Source of the DNA: CAYVLA01 sp964549615 [NCBI: uncultured Thermococci archaeon]
GTDB taxonomy: Archaea > CAYQAE01 > CAYVLA01
Reading direction: 5' to 3'
NCBI GenBank assembly: GCA_964549615.1
Contig: CAZJVP010000091.1
Coordinates: forward strand, 1 to 23,302
Length of the DNA stretch: 23,302 nt
The first letter of the stretch is position 1; each line of letters begins with the position of its first letter. The position numbers were made by a program, and so were the translations under genes. Under the pieces are notes generated by a model. The model was not told the origin of the DNA. It saw only the letters and a list, made by a program, of their open reading frames with translations, and searched no databases. Of the stretch, positions 1-7,159 are shown one piece after another.

Positions 1-386
1 ACGTACAGGGGCGCACAGGCGCAGATGCTCTTCGCGTCCCGGAGGTTATCCGGATCGTATTCCACCCGCACCCCCGAAGGCGTGAAGCGCACGGTTCCCG
101 TTGCAGCGTAGGAGCCGCCGAAGAAGACGACGAGATCGAATAGGAGCCTCGAGTAGCTCGTGCCGTCCACGGCGGCGAACCGAACAGCATCGGTGCCGAA
201 GAACCGCCTGGCGGTTTCGCACGACCGGGTCGAATCAAAGGACTGGATCAGGAGATGGGAAAGCACGCCATCGTAGAGCTTCGATGCCGACGCGAACCTT
301 CTCTGGTATTCCATGATCTCCTGTTCGGCCCCGCTTCTCAGCATGCTGCCCATCCACTTGATCCTTTCCCCGATGCGCTCCTCCAA
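1..386 (-). CDS. NurA-like nuclease domain protein, C-terminal part cut off by the window edge
   Basis: Minus-strand reading frame open from a stop at 449-447 to the left edge. The translation contains AAVDGTSYSRLLFDLVVFFG followed by a short strand-rich stretch ending in SICACAPLY. The 'DG(S/T)' motif followed by a hydrophobic 'R-LL-DL' strand resembles the first metal-binding motif of NurA-domain 5'-3' nucleases, which act with the HerA ATPase in archaeal DNA end resection. That family assignment is made from memory of the motif, not from a search. The start is uncertain: a TTG at 386 and an ATG at 353 are the only candidates before the in-frame stop. The ATG is preceded by GGGGAAAGG. Another frame that begins with ATG near 492 runs past 386 and could be the true N-terminus if there is a frameshift. 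The remainder of the gene, including later catalytic residues, lies outside the window. Confidence 0.5.
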   Translation of the reverse strand, partial: MEERIGERIKWMGSMLRSGAEQEIMEYQRRFASASKLYDGVLSHLLIQSFDSTRSCETARRFFGTDAVRFAAVDGTSYSRLLFDLVVFFGGSYAATGTVRFTPSGVRVEYDPDNLRDAKSICACAPLY

Positions 387-650
387 CGTGATCGCGCCTC
401 GCGCCTCAGCACGGAAGCGGACGCCTTCCCTAGAAGTAGGTTTCGTTCACCCAAGGTGGCAGGCGGTTGGATTCGCTCCAGCCTGGCGAGCATGACATGG
501 TCGGCTCATTATCCCCGTCGGCAAGCGAGGCGCAGAATGGATGGACCTCCCTGAGGATGGGTGGTTGTTCTACTCAAGGATGGATGGCTGTGAAGCGAGC
601 GCTACGAGGCTCGGGTGGTCCAAGGACCCGACGACGTCCAGGTCCGTCGC

Positions 651-863
651 TCATTTCGCGAGTATCGGCACCACATAGCCCGCGATTATGCACGAATACC
701 AAAGGTCCCTCGCGAACCACCAGGGCACCTTCCTCCCGAAGGGCAGGCTGAAGGCCGAATGATCCCAGGACTTGTGAAGCCACATCATCTCCAGCTGCCA
801 AAGCCCTATGAAGAGTAGGGAACCGGAGACGATCCCTGCGAAGACCTGCATGTTGGCGACCAT
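651..863 (-). CDS. Small two-helix membrane protein of unknown function (70 aa)
   Basis: No family recognised. The protein has two hydrophobic segments (about residues 6-27 and 53-68) separated by a polar loop rich in Trp, His, Lys and Arg, ending in VVPILAK. Such a composition is unlikely for a random frame in DNA of this G+C content. The ATG at 863 is preceded by CGGAGA about 10 bases upstream, and by an AT-rich box (complement of 906-915, CCTTATCAGG) about 48 bases upstream. This arrangement gives a short leader. An alternative internal ATG at 851 would remove only four residues. The gene is divergent from the aminotransferase gene and lies upstream of the NurA-like fragment on the same strand, 264 bases from it. 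Export or assembly partners cannot be inferred. Confidence 0.5.
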   Translation of the reverse strand: MVANMQVFAGIVSGSLLFIGLWQLEMMWLHKSWDHSAFSLPFGRKVPWWFARDLWYSCIIAGYVVPILAK

Positions 864-1189
864 GGAACGTGTCTCCGACGATCGTGGTGGGTTCCGCGAG
901 AGCGCCTGATAAGGTTTCCCTGGGGCTGCGGCCCCGTTGCCCAGTGGGTAGCTCCCGCCCGCCTTCGATGACGCACATCCTGCCGGGACCGTGCCTTCTT
1001 TCTGGGCAGAGGAGGCCGTTCCGACTCCGGGCGAGTCCGCGCAGGTCAGGGTACCCCCGGGTCGGGCAGCGGCGTGGGAGAATAGGCATCCAAGACGACG
1101 AGCGCGACGTGCGCGCGGGAAGATTATATAACGGCGCGAGCCCGGAGAGACCGGGCGAGAGCTTGCGGAGCTTCCAGGTCAAGGACGAT
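864..1189. promoter_or_regulatory. Divergent intergenic region with TATA boxes for the small membrane protein and the aminotransferase
   Basis: This 326-base stretch separates two divergent genes. A good archaeal TATA box, AGATTATATAACG, lies at 1121-1133 and would start transcription near 1153 towards the aminotransferase. In the other direction CCTTATCAGG (complement of 906-915) is a weaker box for the small membrane protein. The aminotransferase frame stays open through the region back to 869, but that stretch is Arg/Pro/Ser-rich, matches nothing, and lies mostly upstream of the TATA box, so I treat it as non-coding. Confidence 0.5.
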
Positions 1190-2299
1190 ATGCAGACCAA
1201 ATTCGGCACGATATACGGGCCGGAAGAGATCGCGGCGGTGACGGAGGTCATTCGTGCGGGTGCTCCGACCAACGATGCGAAGGTGCGAGCTTTCGAGGAG
1301 GCATTCGCCAGGTACTGCGGAGTGAAGTGGGCGATCGCGGTTACGTCTGGCACCACCGCGTTGAACCTAGGGTGTGTGGCCGGTGGAGTACGGCCGGGCG
1401 ATGAGGTCTTGGTGCCGGCGATAACTTGGATCGCCACGGCCAACGCTGCAGCCTTGCAGGGCGCGCGCATCGGCTTCGTTGACATCGATCCCAAGACCTA
1501 CAACATGGATCCGAAGGACCTTCGGAAGAAGATAACGGACAGGACCAAGATGGTGATTCCCGTCGACCTCTACGGACAGCCGTGCGATATGGATCGGATC
1601 ATGAGGATCGCTAGGAACAACGACATCCTTGTCATGACGGACTGCGCCCACTCCCCAGGCGCTGAGTATAGGGGCAGAAAGACCGGGTCGCTGGGGGACA
1701 TCGGTGCCTTCAGCTTCCACCAGCAGAAGAACATGTCCACGCTGGGCGAGGGTGGCATGGTGACGACCGATGACGAGACCATCTACAAGTCGGCGAAGAT
1801 GTTTCGGAATCACGGAAGGGAGGAGCACTCCCACGAGTTCTCCATGGTCGGCCACAACTACAGGATGACCGACGTCCAGGGGGCGGTCGGGTTGGTGCAG
1901 CTGGCGAAGTTGGATTCGTTCAATGAGAAAAGGATCGCGAACGCGACTCTATTGACCGACCTACTCGCTGATGTGCGGGGGATCGTCACGCCCTACGTGC
2001 AACGCGATGTGAAACACGTCTTTCATCTGTACAACATCCTCGTGGACGAGAAGAGGCTAGGGCTGAGCAGGGACCAGTTTGTCGAGAAGTTGGCGGCGGA
2101 CTACGGCATCCTTGCCGGCACGCACTACGCGCCGATTCATCTCGCGCCGATCTACAGAGAGAGGGGAAGCAAACCTGGCGACTGCCCCGTCGCCGAGAGG
2201 ATCGGGCGGATGAACTTCACGCTCCCCACACACCCTCGGCTGACAGAGGGGAATGTCCGCTACATGGCGAAGGCTGTGAGGGAGATCGCCGGATCATAG
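1190..2299 (+). CDS. DegT/DnrJ/EryC1/StrS-family PLP-dependent aminotransferase (369 aa)
   Basis: Members of this family transfer an amino group, usually from glutamate, to keto-sugars in nucleotide-sugar or surface-glycan synthesis. A few members are dehydratases or act on other keto compounds. Visible landmarks: SGTTALNLG at about 53-61 (phosphate-binding loop), the Asp of TDCAHSPGAEY at 151 that pairs with the pyridine nitrogen, and SFHQQKNMSTLGEGG with the Schiff-base lysine at about 180. A conserved FRNHGRE stretch and the MTDVQGAVG stretch follow. Length is normal for the family. I chose ATG 1190; a TTG at 1163, 35 bases from the TATA box centre, would add nine residues. No sugar-nucleotide synthesis genes adjoin it, so the substrate is unknown. 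Histidine in place of the more common glutamine after the Asp (D-C-A-H) is seen in many sugar aminotransferases. Confidence 0.9.
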   Translation: MQTKFGTIYGPEEIAAVTEVIRAGAPTNDAKVRAFEEAFARYCGVKWAIAVTSGTTALNLGCVAGGVRPGDEVLVPAITWIATANAAALQGARIGFVDIDPKTYNMDPKDLRKKITDRTKMVIPVDLYGQPCDMDRIMRIARNNDILVMTDCAHSPGAEYRGRKTGSLGDIGAFSFHQQKNMSTLGEGGMVTTDDETIYKSAKMFRNHGREEHSHEFSMVGHNYRMTDVQGAVGLVQLAKLDSFNEKRIANATLLTDLLADVRGIVTPYVQRDVKHVFHLYNILVDEKRLGLSRDQFVEKLAADYGILAGTHYAPIHLAPIYRERGSKPGDCPVAERIGRMNFTLPTHPRLTEGNVRYMAKAVREIAGS

Positions 2300-2335
2300 G
2301 AACGGGCGCGCCCGAGGTCCGCCGATACGGTTCGC

Positions 2336-2350
2336 TTGCCCTTTGGGCAA
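2336..2350. other. Perfect 6-bp hairpin between convergent genes
   Basis: TTGCCC, a TTT loop and GGGCAA form a short inverted repeat between the convergent ends of the aminotransferase and cbiO genes. A second perfect palindrome, CGGGCGCGCCCG, lies at 2304-2315. They may help end transcription or stabilise 3' ends. There is no long U tract after the hairpin, although ATCTTTTAG occurs at 2392-2400. Confidence 0.3.
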
Positions 2351-2396
2351 CTCCCGGTTTGCCTGTCGCGGGCCTTATGTCACCGAGGCGGATCTT

Positions 2397-3221
2397 TTAG
2401 GACCTGCGGGACAGGGCCTTCCTAAGGATCTCTGCCGCCTCGTCGACGGAGGTCGGCTTTCCCAGCGAGATCCCGTCATTCTGTAGGAGTTCGAAGAGCT
2501 TCGGGATGGGCGGCACGTCGAGAGAAGCCCGTTCCAGCAGATGGGGATTTGAGAACAGTTCCGGGTATGTTCCCTCGCCGAGTTTCGTACGATCGATGAC
2601 TACGGCCCTGTCCGTGATCTCGAGTGCCGTCTGAACCTCGTGCGTGGCCACGAGCATGGTTGTGTGCAGACCGTTCAGCACCCTGATCAGGTCACGTTTG
2701 CCCTTGGGGTCGAGTTCGGCGGTTGGCTCGTCAAGGAACACGATCTTGGGCTCCATGGCCAACACCCCGGCTATTGCGACCCTTTTCTTCTCACCCCGGC
2801 TCAACCTATGTGGGGCCCTTTGATCAAACCCAACCAACCCGGTCGATTCCAATGCCTTGCGGACGTTTTCTCTGACAACGCCTTCGGGGAGTCTCATGTT
2901 GATGGGACCGAACGCGACGTCGTCCCAGACCCTTGGCATGAATATCTGGTCATCCGGATCCTGAAAGACCAGACCCATCAAGCGCCTCAGTCGGGGGGCG
3001 CTCTTGCTGTTCAGCTCCTCGCCCATGATCTGGATCGATCCCCTCTGGGGGAACCGCAGACCCATCAGAAGCTCAAACAGCGTCGACTTGCCAGCGCCGT
3101 TGGGGCCCAGGATGGCAACCCTCTCGCCTTCCGCGACGTCGAAACTGAGCGAGTCGAGTGCCAGGGTGCCGTCCTCGTATCGGTAGGAGACGTCTCTGAC
3201 GGATACCGATGTCAACCGCAC
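2397..3221 (-). CDS. cbiO: Energy-coupling-factor transporter ATPase, nickel/cobalt type (CbiO)
   Basis: Cytoplasmic ATP-binding subunit that powers metal uptake by the CbiMNQO complex. Walker A GPNGAGKST lies at about 39-47, the Q-loop LVFQDPDDQ at 84-92, the signature LSRGEKKRVAIA at 140-151, Walker B IVFLDEP at 160-166, and the switch histidine in ATHE at about 194. The 'QDPDDQ' form of the Q-loop is typical of ECF ATPases. Length (274 aa) is normal. The start is a GTG at 3221 that overlaps the end of cbiQ by 10 bases, so the two are translationally coupled. A single ATPase gene is present, so the complex probably uses a homodimer. It is the last gene of the operon. Confidence 0.95.
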   Translation of the reverse strand: MRLTSVSVRDVSYRYEDGTLALDSLSFDVAEGERVAILGPNGAGKSTLFELLMGLRFPQRGSIQIMGEELNSKSAPRLRRLMGLVFQDPDDQIFMPRVWDDVAFGPINMRLPEGVVRENVRKALESTGLVGFDQRAPHRLSRGEKKRVAIAGVLAMEPKIVFLDEPTAELDPKGKRDLIRVLNGLHTTMLVATHEVQTALEITDRAVVIDRTKLGEGTYPELFSNPHLLERASLDVPPIPKLFELLQNDGISLGKPTSVDEAAEILRKALSRRS

Positions 3222-3934
3222 ACCCCCAGCTCCGTCAGCGATAGGGAAAGGATCGTCGCGCCCGCGAAGGCCAGGAAGGCCAGATCACGGAACCCGAGCC
3301 TGAACCGCGTGAGCGTTTCCACCTTTCCCTCGTACCGCCTCGCCATGAGAGCGTGGCTCACAGCCATGCCCCGGTGGTAGGCCCTGTAAAGCACGGCGCC
3401 GGCTGACGAGGCTATGACCGCCAGACCTCGCCGGTCAAGCAGGCTCTTGACCTCGAAGCCCCTTGCCTTCCTCGCGGTGGACATACGCTCATTCTCATCA
3501 GCGAAGAGGAACAGGTACCTGTAGAGGAAGATCAGCATCTCACAGAGGACCTGGGGAAAGCGGAAGAACCGCAGCGCTCGGACGAGGTCGAAGGACGGGG
3601 TCGTTGAGGCCAGAAGCAGGATGTATGCGCCGCAAGCGAGAACGCGAATGAATGTGACCAGCGCCCGCCAGACCCCTCCGAAAGGCAGAATCGAGACGAA
3701 CGCGAAGCCAGCAAAGACTGCGATTTGGAGAAGGCGCTTTGCTGTGGGCCTGACCGGGAGCCCTGACGCGGCAAGCAACAGGATGGAGATCGCGAAGGAG
3801 GCCACGACCGACACGGCCCGCGTCAGGAGCGCGGTTGTTACAGTGAGCGCTAGCAACCCTGCGAGCTTGCCCCTCGGATCCAGAACGATGAACCTCGACT
3901 TTTCGGCGTGGAAGTCGAGGGCGTCATGCTGCAC
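3212..3934 (-). CDS. cbiQ: ECF transporter transmembrane subunit CbiQ
   Basis: Membrane coupling subunit that links the substrate-binding component to the ATPase. The 240-residue protein has about five or six hydrophobic segments. It contains the two short Ala-Arg-rich motifs that contact the ATPases in this family, here STARKARGFE (about 152-161) and HALMARRYEG (about 196-205). The N-terminal 'SRFIVLDPRGKL' resembles the usual 'LDPR.KL' opening of T components. The start is a GTG at 3934, overlapping the end of cbiN by 11 bases. The gene sits between cbiN and cbiO in the normal order for nickel/cobalt importers. Confidence 0.92.
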   Translation of the reverse strand: MQHDALDFHAEKSRFIVLDPRGKLAGLLALTVTTALLTRAVSVVASFAISILLLAASGLPVRPTAKRLLQIAVFAGFAFVSILPFGGVWRALVTFIRVLACGAYILLLASTTPSFDLVRALRFFRFPQVLCEMLIFLYRYLFLFADENERMSTARKARGFEVKSLLDRRGLAVIASSAGAVLYRAYHRGMAVSHALMARRYEGKVETLTRFRLGFRDLAFLAFAGATILSLSLTELGVCG

Positions 3935-4202
3935 GTCTCGCGATCACAAACCTGCCCACGGCGTATGCCAGTATGAATAGCAGCGCAAAGCCGACGATGC
4001 CAGCCAGGAAGGCACTTGCATAGTCGTCCCCGTAGTCCAAGGGGGCTCCGAAGAAAGGCTCGCCTTCCTCCACGCCGGCCTTCTCTAGAGTCTTCTCCAG
4101 GCCGTCGCCGTGCCCGGCGCTGAAGAGAAAGAAGAGCTCAAGGCCTATCGCGAACAGGATGATGATGCCAACGAGTGCAGCGATGTAGCGGGTCGTCTTC
4201 AT
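3924..4202 (-). CDS. cbiN: Nickel/cobalt transporter accessory subunit CbiN (92 aa)
   Basis: Small membrane subunit that assists metal loading of CbiM. Two transmembrane helices are visible: about residues 7-27 (AALVGIIILFAIGLELFFLF) and 65-85, joined by an acidic extracytoplasmic loop containing 'DGLEKTLEKAGVEE' and 'APLDYGDD'. The PDGLE-like 'GDGLE' element and the order helix-loop-helix are typical of CbiN/NikN. The ATG at 4202 overlaps the cbiM stop codon (ATGA), so translation is coupled. A longer overlapping frame continues upstream on the same strand, but it is out of frame with the real cbiM and is a shadow. Confidence 0.9.
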   Translation of the reverse strand: MKTTRYIAALVGIIILFAIGLELFFLFSAGHGDGLEKTLEKAGVEEGEPFFGAPLDYGDDYASAFLAGIVGFALLFILAYAVGRFVIARRAA

Positions 4203-4849
4203 GCCAACTGCCCCCTGGGGCTGGCAAAGATCTCGGGCAAGACCTGGTGGAGGTAGAGGATGATGCCGGACGTCAGAAGCCCCTCTCCGACGCCGATGAG
4301 GGCGTGGTACCCGAGCATCGACGGCAGGGCAATCGCCATCGGGATCCCATAGGACCCACCCGAGGCCCAGTAGCTTGCGCCCAACTCCACTGCGCACGCC
4401 AAGGCGCCCGCCAGGACGGCCGCCCACCCGGCAACGATCGCGGCCAGGTGTTTTCCGGAGTCCGAGGAGCGGCCGTAGATGGCCCGAGCGACCCCGCAGC
4501 CGATGACCGCCATGTTCAGCATGTTGAGGCCGAGCGCCGTCACGCCACCGTCTCCAAACAGTAAAGCCTGCACTATGAGAATCAAGGCGAGAACCAAGAC
4601 GGCGGGTGCAAATCCCAGCACGATGGTGGCCAGCGCCGCACCAACGAGATGGCCGGTGGTGCCACCACCAATCGGGAAGTTCAGCATCTGGGCAACGAAG
4701 ATGCCTGCGCCAAGGAGGGCCATCAATGGGATCCTCTCCCGGGCAAGCGTGAGCCGGGTTTTCCTCAGGGCATACCAGACCGCGCCGACGGAGATGATCC
4801 ACCCGATTCCGAGCAGTGCCGGCCACATCAGACCGTCAGGGATGTGCAT
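4199..4849 (-). CDS. cbiM: Nickel/cobalt ECF transporter substrate-binding membrane subunit CbiM
   Basis: Integral membrane S component that binds the metal. The protein begins exactly MHIPDG, the diagnostic N-terminus in which the terminal amine, His2 and a later histidine coordinate the metal. The later histidine is present at residue 67 in GGGTTGHLVG. About six or seven hydrophobic helices follow, and the length of 216 aa is normal. I chose ATG 4849 because of this motif; the frame remains open 75 bases further upstream but that stretch is not conserved. First gene of the cbiMNQO operon, 102 bases downstream of nikR on the same strand. The nikR linkage favours nickel over cobalt as the cargo. 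Confidence 0.95.
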   Translation of the reverse strand: MHIPDGLMWPALLGIGWIISVGAVWYALRKTRLTLARERIPLMALLGAGIFVAQMLNFPIGGGTTGHLVGAALATIVLGFAPAVLVLALILIVQALLFGDGGVTALGLNMLNMAVIGCGVARAIYGRSSDSGKHLAAIVAGWAAVLAGALACAVELGASYWASGGSYGIPMAIALPSMLGYHALIGVGEGLLTSGIILYLHQVLPEIFASPRGQLA

Positions 4850-4861
4850 GGGCCTCGCCGT

Positions 4862-4912
4862 GTTACGTTTCCGACAAGAAGTATGAAATGCTTGAAAAAT
4901 GTATCTGGGTGG
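4862..4912 (-). promoter_or_regulatory. Candidate cbiM promoter and NikR operator region
   Basis: The 102-base nikR-cbiM gap contains an AT-rich segment just upstream of cbiM. On the plus strand it reads GTATGAAATG at 4881-4890, a run of A residues, then GTATCT at 4901-4906. GTATGA is the half-site known for the Escherichia coli NikR operator (GTATGA...TCATAC), but I do not see the matching inverted half-site at the expected spacing. The repeats here are direct (20-base period), with a weak inverted match, GTTAC, at 4862-4866. An archaeal operator may differ. No strong TATA box is evident; the AT-rich run itself is the best candidate. Confidence 0.3.
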
Positions 4913-4951
4913 CCGGACCACCATTTCCTGGCTGACCGGGTGTCCGACGCC

Positions 4952-5371
4952 TCAGGTCGAGTGGGCGGCGAGCGTCGTCGTCCTGAGCTGCTTGACGCCC
5001 GGTATGCCCATGAGGCCTTGCGCGAGGCTCTGGATGGATTCGATCCTTCCCCTTACGGCGACGATCAGGAGGCAGTTCCGTTCATCCAGGTGGACGTGCG
5101 TCGCAGAGACTATCACCTCGTGGTACTTGTGCTGGATCTCCGTGAGCTCCCTGTCGGCGTTTGGTTTTTCGTGGTCGTACACGAGCGTCAGTGCACCCGC
5201 CCCCGTTGCGTCCTTCTTCCGGTCCCAGGCATACTCGGCCAGAAAGTTCCGCATCGCCAAGGCGACGGCCTTCGATCTATCGTACCCCATCTCCCTGACC
5301 GCGGAGTCAAACTCGCGCAGGAGAGAAGAAGGCGCTGATATGGTGAATCGGGAAAGATCTCCGGAGACCAT
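4952..5371 (-). CDS. nikR: Nickel-responsive transcriptional regulator NikR
   Basis: Ribbon-helix-helix DNA-binding protein with a C-terminal ACT-like nickel-sensing domain. The N-terminal RHH is seen in LSRFTISAPSSLLREFD (6-22) followed by two helices. The high-affinity nickel ligands are all present: His81, His92, His94 and Cys100 in the stretch QHKYHEV...THVHLDERNC. Their spacing (11, 2, 6) is identical to His76, His87, His89 and Cys95 of E. coli NikR. Length is 139 aa, normal. The ATG at 5371 follows an archaeal TATA box at 5403-5414. It most likely represses the adjacent cbiMNQO operon when nickel is plentiful. Confidence 0.93.
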   Translation of the reverse strand: MVSGDLSRFTISAPSSLLREFDSAVREMGYDRSKAVALAMRNFLAEYAWDRKKDATGAGALTLVYDHEKPNADRELTEIQHKYHEVIVSATHVHLDERNCLLIVAVRGRIESIQSLAQGLMGIPGVKQLRTTTLAAHST

Positions 5372-5402
5372 GGTATCCCGCTTTGCTCAAGAACTCCCGG
5401 CC

Positions 5403-5415
5403 CTTATTTATTTGA
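5403..5415 (-). promoter_or_regulatory. TATA box for nikR
   Basis: On the minus strand the sequence reads CAAATAAATAAG, a good archaeal box A centred about 38 bases upstream of the nikR ATG. This predicts a leader of roughly 10-15 bases. Confidence 0.55.
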
Positions 5416-5540
5416 GGCAGGTTCACCTGCTTCGTCCTGGTCCAAGGTCGTTGCGAACGGTCTGTCTTGATTGGGGCGGGTTCAACGGGGAGCCGTCGCT
5501 TGCGGGGAACTTTTTCTGCTGACAGCGGCGCAGTGGGTCT

Positions 5541-6242
5541 GTGGGTAGGCAGCTCATCGCGGTTGTGGTTGCGACCGTTGCAAGCTCCTTCGTCCTCGGG
5601 TGCACGGTGATAACCAAGACGGGGCTGACACGATCGCCGGCCGAGGAGAGCCTCACCAGGGCCTTCGAGTGGAAGTATGGCGGCAGAACCTACAGATGGG
5701 AGGTGCCGATCCCCGCCGAACTTCTGGAGTACTACCGCAGAAAGCCCCGCACGCGCGACTACAGCGAATACGTGAAGGATTCCCATGACGACCAGTATCT
5801 CGCCTCGTTATGTTCCAAACTGTCCCAAGCTGACGCTGCCTCGGACTGGAGTGGCAAGATCGACTTCGTGCTGGCCTTCGTTCAGAGCCTGAAGTACGCG
5901 CCGGACGAAACGCTGGGCTACGACGAGTACCCCAGGTACCCGATCGAAACGCTGGTGGACGAGGGCGGCGATTGCGAGGACACAAGCATCCTGTTTGCGG
6001 CCATCGTCAGGGAGCTTGGTTACGGCTGCGTGCTCTTGAGATTCGACGAGTCGCGGCATATGGCGGCGGGCGTGAGGATCTCGAGTGATGTGATTGCGGA
6101 CTGGCGAAAGGGATATGCCCTCACCTATTACGAGGATGATGGCAAGTTCTATGCATACTGCGAGACCACGGGGTCAGGCTGGAGAATAGGGGAGAAGCCC
6201 GATTGGGTCACGGACAAGGCCGCCGCGGTCATACACACCTGA
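5541..6242 (+). CDS. Exported transglutaminase-like cysteine protein with lipobox
   Basis: A 233-aa protein with an N-terminal hydrophobic segment (4-20) ending in a lipobox-like VLGC, which would make Cys21 a lipid anchor. The second half is a transglutaminase-like domain: EGGDCEDTSILFA gives the nucleophile Cys145, DESRHMAAGV gives His173, and YAYCETTGSGWRIGE gives an acidic third residue at about 208. In this superfamily such proteins are proteases, peptide-modifying enzymes or inactive scaffolds. The start is the GTG at 5541, because an in-frame stop lies at 5520-5522. It is followed after 65 bases by a single-helix ectodomain protein on the same strand, and the two may act together at the cell surface. 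The substrate is unknown. Confidence 0.75.
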   Translation: MGRQLIAVVVATVASSFVLGCTVITKTGLTRSPAEESLTRAFEWKYGGRTYRWEVPIPAELLEYYRRKPRTRDYSEYVKDSHDDQYLASLCSKLSQADAASDWSGKIDFVLAFVQSLKYAPDETLGYDEYPRYPIETLVDEGGDCEDTSILFAAIVRELGYGCVLLRFDESRHMAAGVRISSDVIADWRKGYALTYYEDDGKFYAYCETTGSGWRIGEKPDWVTDKAAAVIHT

Positions 6243-6307
6243 GATCAGCGACCTGGACGCACAATAGATTTTTGTGGACCGAAGCTTTTGGTAGGCGGGC
6301 GATTACC

Positions 6308-7159
6308 GTGGACCGCGGCCTTGTCGGGGTTCTTCTGATCTGTCTCGTCGGATCGACGATCGTAGCCTTCCTCTTCTTCGGCCTCAAGCCGTCCGAGAAG
6401 GTTACGGTGATCAGGTTCGAGGCCTTTGAGGAGGCGCTTGAGAAGAACAAGCCTTATTCGCTTGAGCTGCTGGCAAGGCAGCCGATCAGGCATCTGACCA
6501 TCCAGTTTTCGTATCTCGTGAGGGTAAGCCAGAAGACGTACGAGGCGCTCAGATCCTTGCCGGAATCCCGGGGACTACTCGGCCCTTCGAAGGAAGCTCT
6601 GTGCGCGATGCCCAAGGTGGAGGCGATCCTAGAGATGATGCGGCCCTTTCCCGACGCGCCGGAGACTCGATTCTTCACCGACCGCGCGGTGTTCAGCGAT
6701 CGGCTGCGAACCGTGGAGTACGACGTGGCGGTGCTGGATCTGCACGGGTTTTTCGAGCACCTGCCATCTAGCGCAGCGCCTGACGTTTTCGGCACCTACA
6801 GCGTCTTTGCGGCGTTCTTCCACGCCGGAAACGTCTCCTTCTACGAGGGCGCGTCTGACTTCTACCTGAACCGTCGTGATTCCATCGGCGAGATCTCGTA
6901 TGGGGTGGGAGAGGAGTCCCATTTGTTCGAGAATCGAAACGTCATCGTGCCGCGGACACCGGACTACGTCGATGTGGTCAAGGCCCCTCCCTTCGGAACG
7001 CTGTCGTTTGAGAATGTACGGGAAGGCGAAACCGTTCGTTTCTTCTTCACCACGAGACACTTGGCCGGCCCCGGCGTTCTGATTGCCCGGGTTTTTGCGG
7101 ACGGGGTGCAGGCCAAGGTCATCTACAAGTTCCTTGGGTGGCCCGAACAGGCGTACTAG
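6308..7159 (+). CDS. Single-pass membrane protein with large ectodomain, unknown function
   Basis: I do not recognise the family. Starting at GTG 6308 the protein has 283 residues. It opens with a transmembrane helix at about 4-26 (LVGVLLICLVGSTIVAFLFF) and continues as an extracytoplasmic domain with alternating hydrophobic strands and many Phe, Tyr and acidic residues, ending in KFLGWPEQAY. An AT-rich box AATAGATTTTTG at 6263-6274 lies about 39 bases upstream, supporting this start over the longer open frame from 6203. It follows the transglutaminase-like lipoprotein and meets P1 tail to tail: the two TAG stops share the palindrome CTAG at 7156-7159. Confidence 0.65.
   Translation: MDRGLVGVLLICLVGSTIVAFLFFGLKPSEKVTVIRFEAFEEALEKNKPYSLELLARQPIRHLTIQFSYLVRVSQKTYEALRSLPESRGLLGPSKEALCAMPKVEAILEMMRPFPDAPETRFFTDRAVFSDRLRTVEYDVAVLDLHGFFEHLPSSAAPDVFGTYSVFAAFFHAGNVSFYEGASDFYLNRRDSIGEISYGVGEESHLFENRNVIVPRTPDYVDVVKAPPFGTLSFENVREGETVRFFFTTRHLAGPGVLIARVFADGVQAKVIYKFLGWPEQAY

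Noticed and set aside
869-1189. N-terminal extension of the aminotransferase frame
   Set aside because: The TATA box at 1121-1133 lies inside it and the translated stretch is not like any aminotransferase N-terminus.
574-1494. Long minus-strand open frame (306 codons) opposite the small membrane protein and aminotransferase start
   Set aside because: It overlaps the conserved aminotransferase on the other strand, is low-complexity Arg/Pro/Ser-rich, and shows no motif; it is a GC-driven shadow.
4203-4826. Upstream extension of the cbiN frame
   Set aside because: It runs antiparallel in register with the real cbiM frame on the same strand; CbiM's motifs show which frame is real, and cbiN starts at 4202.
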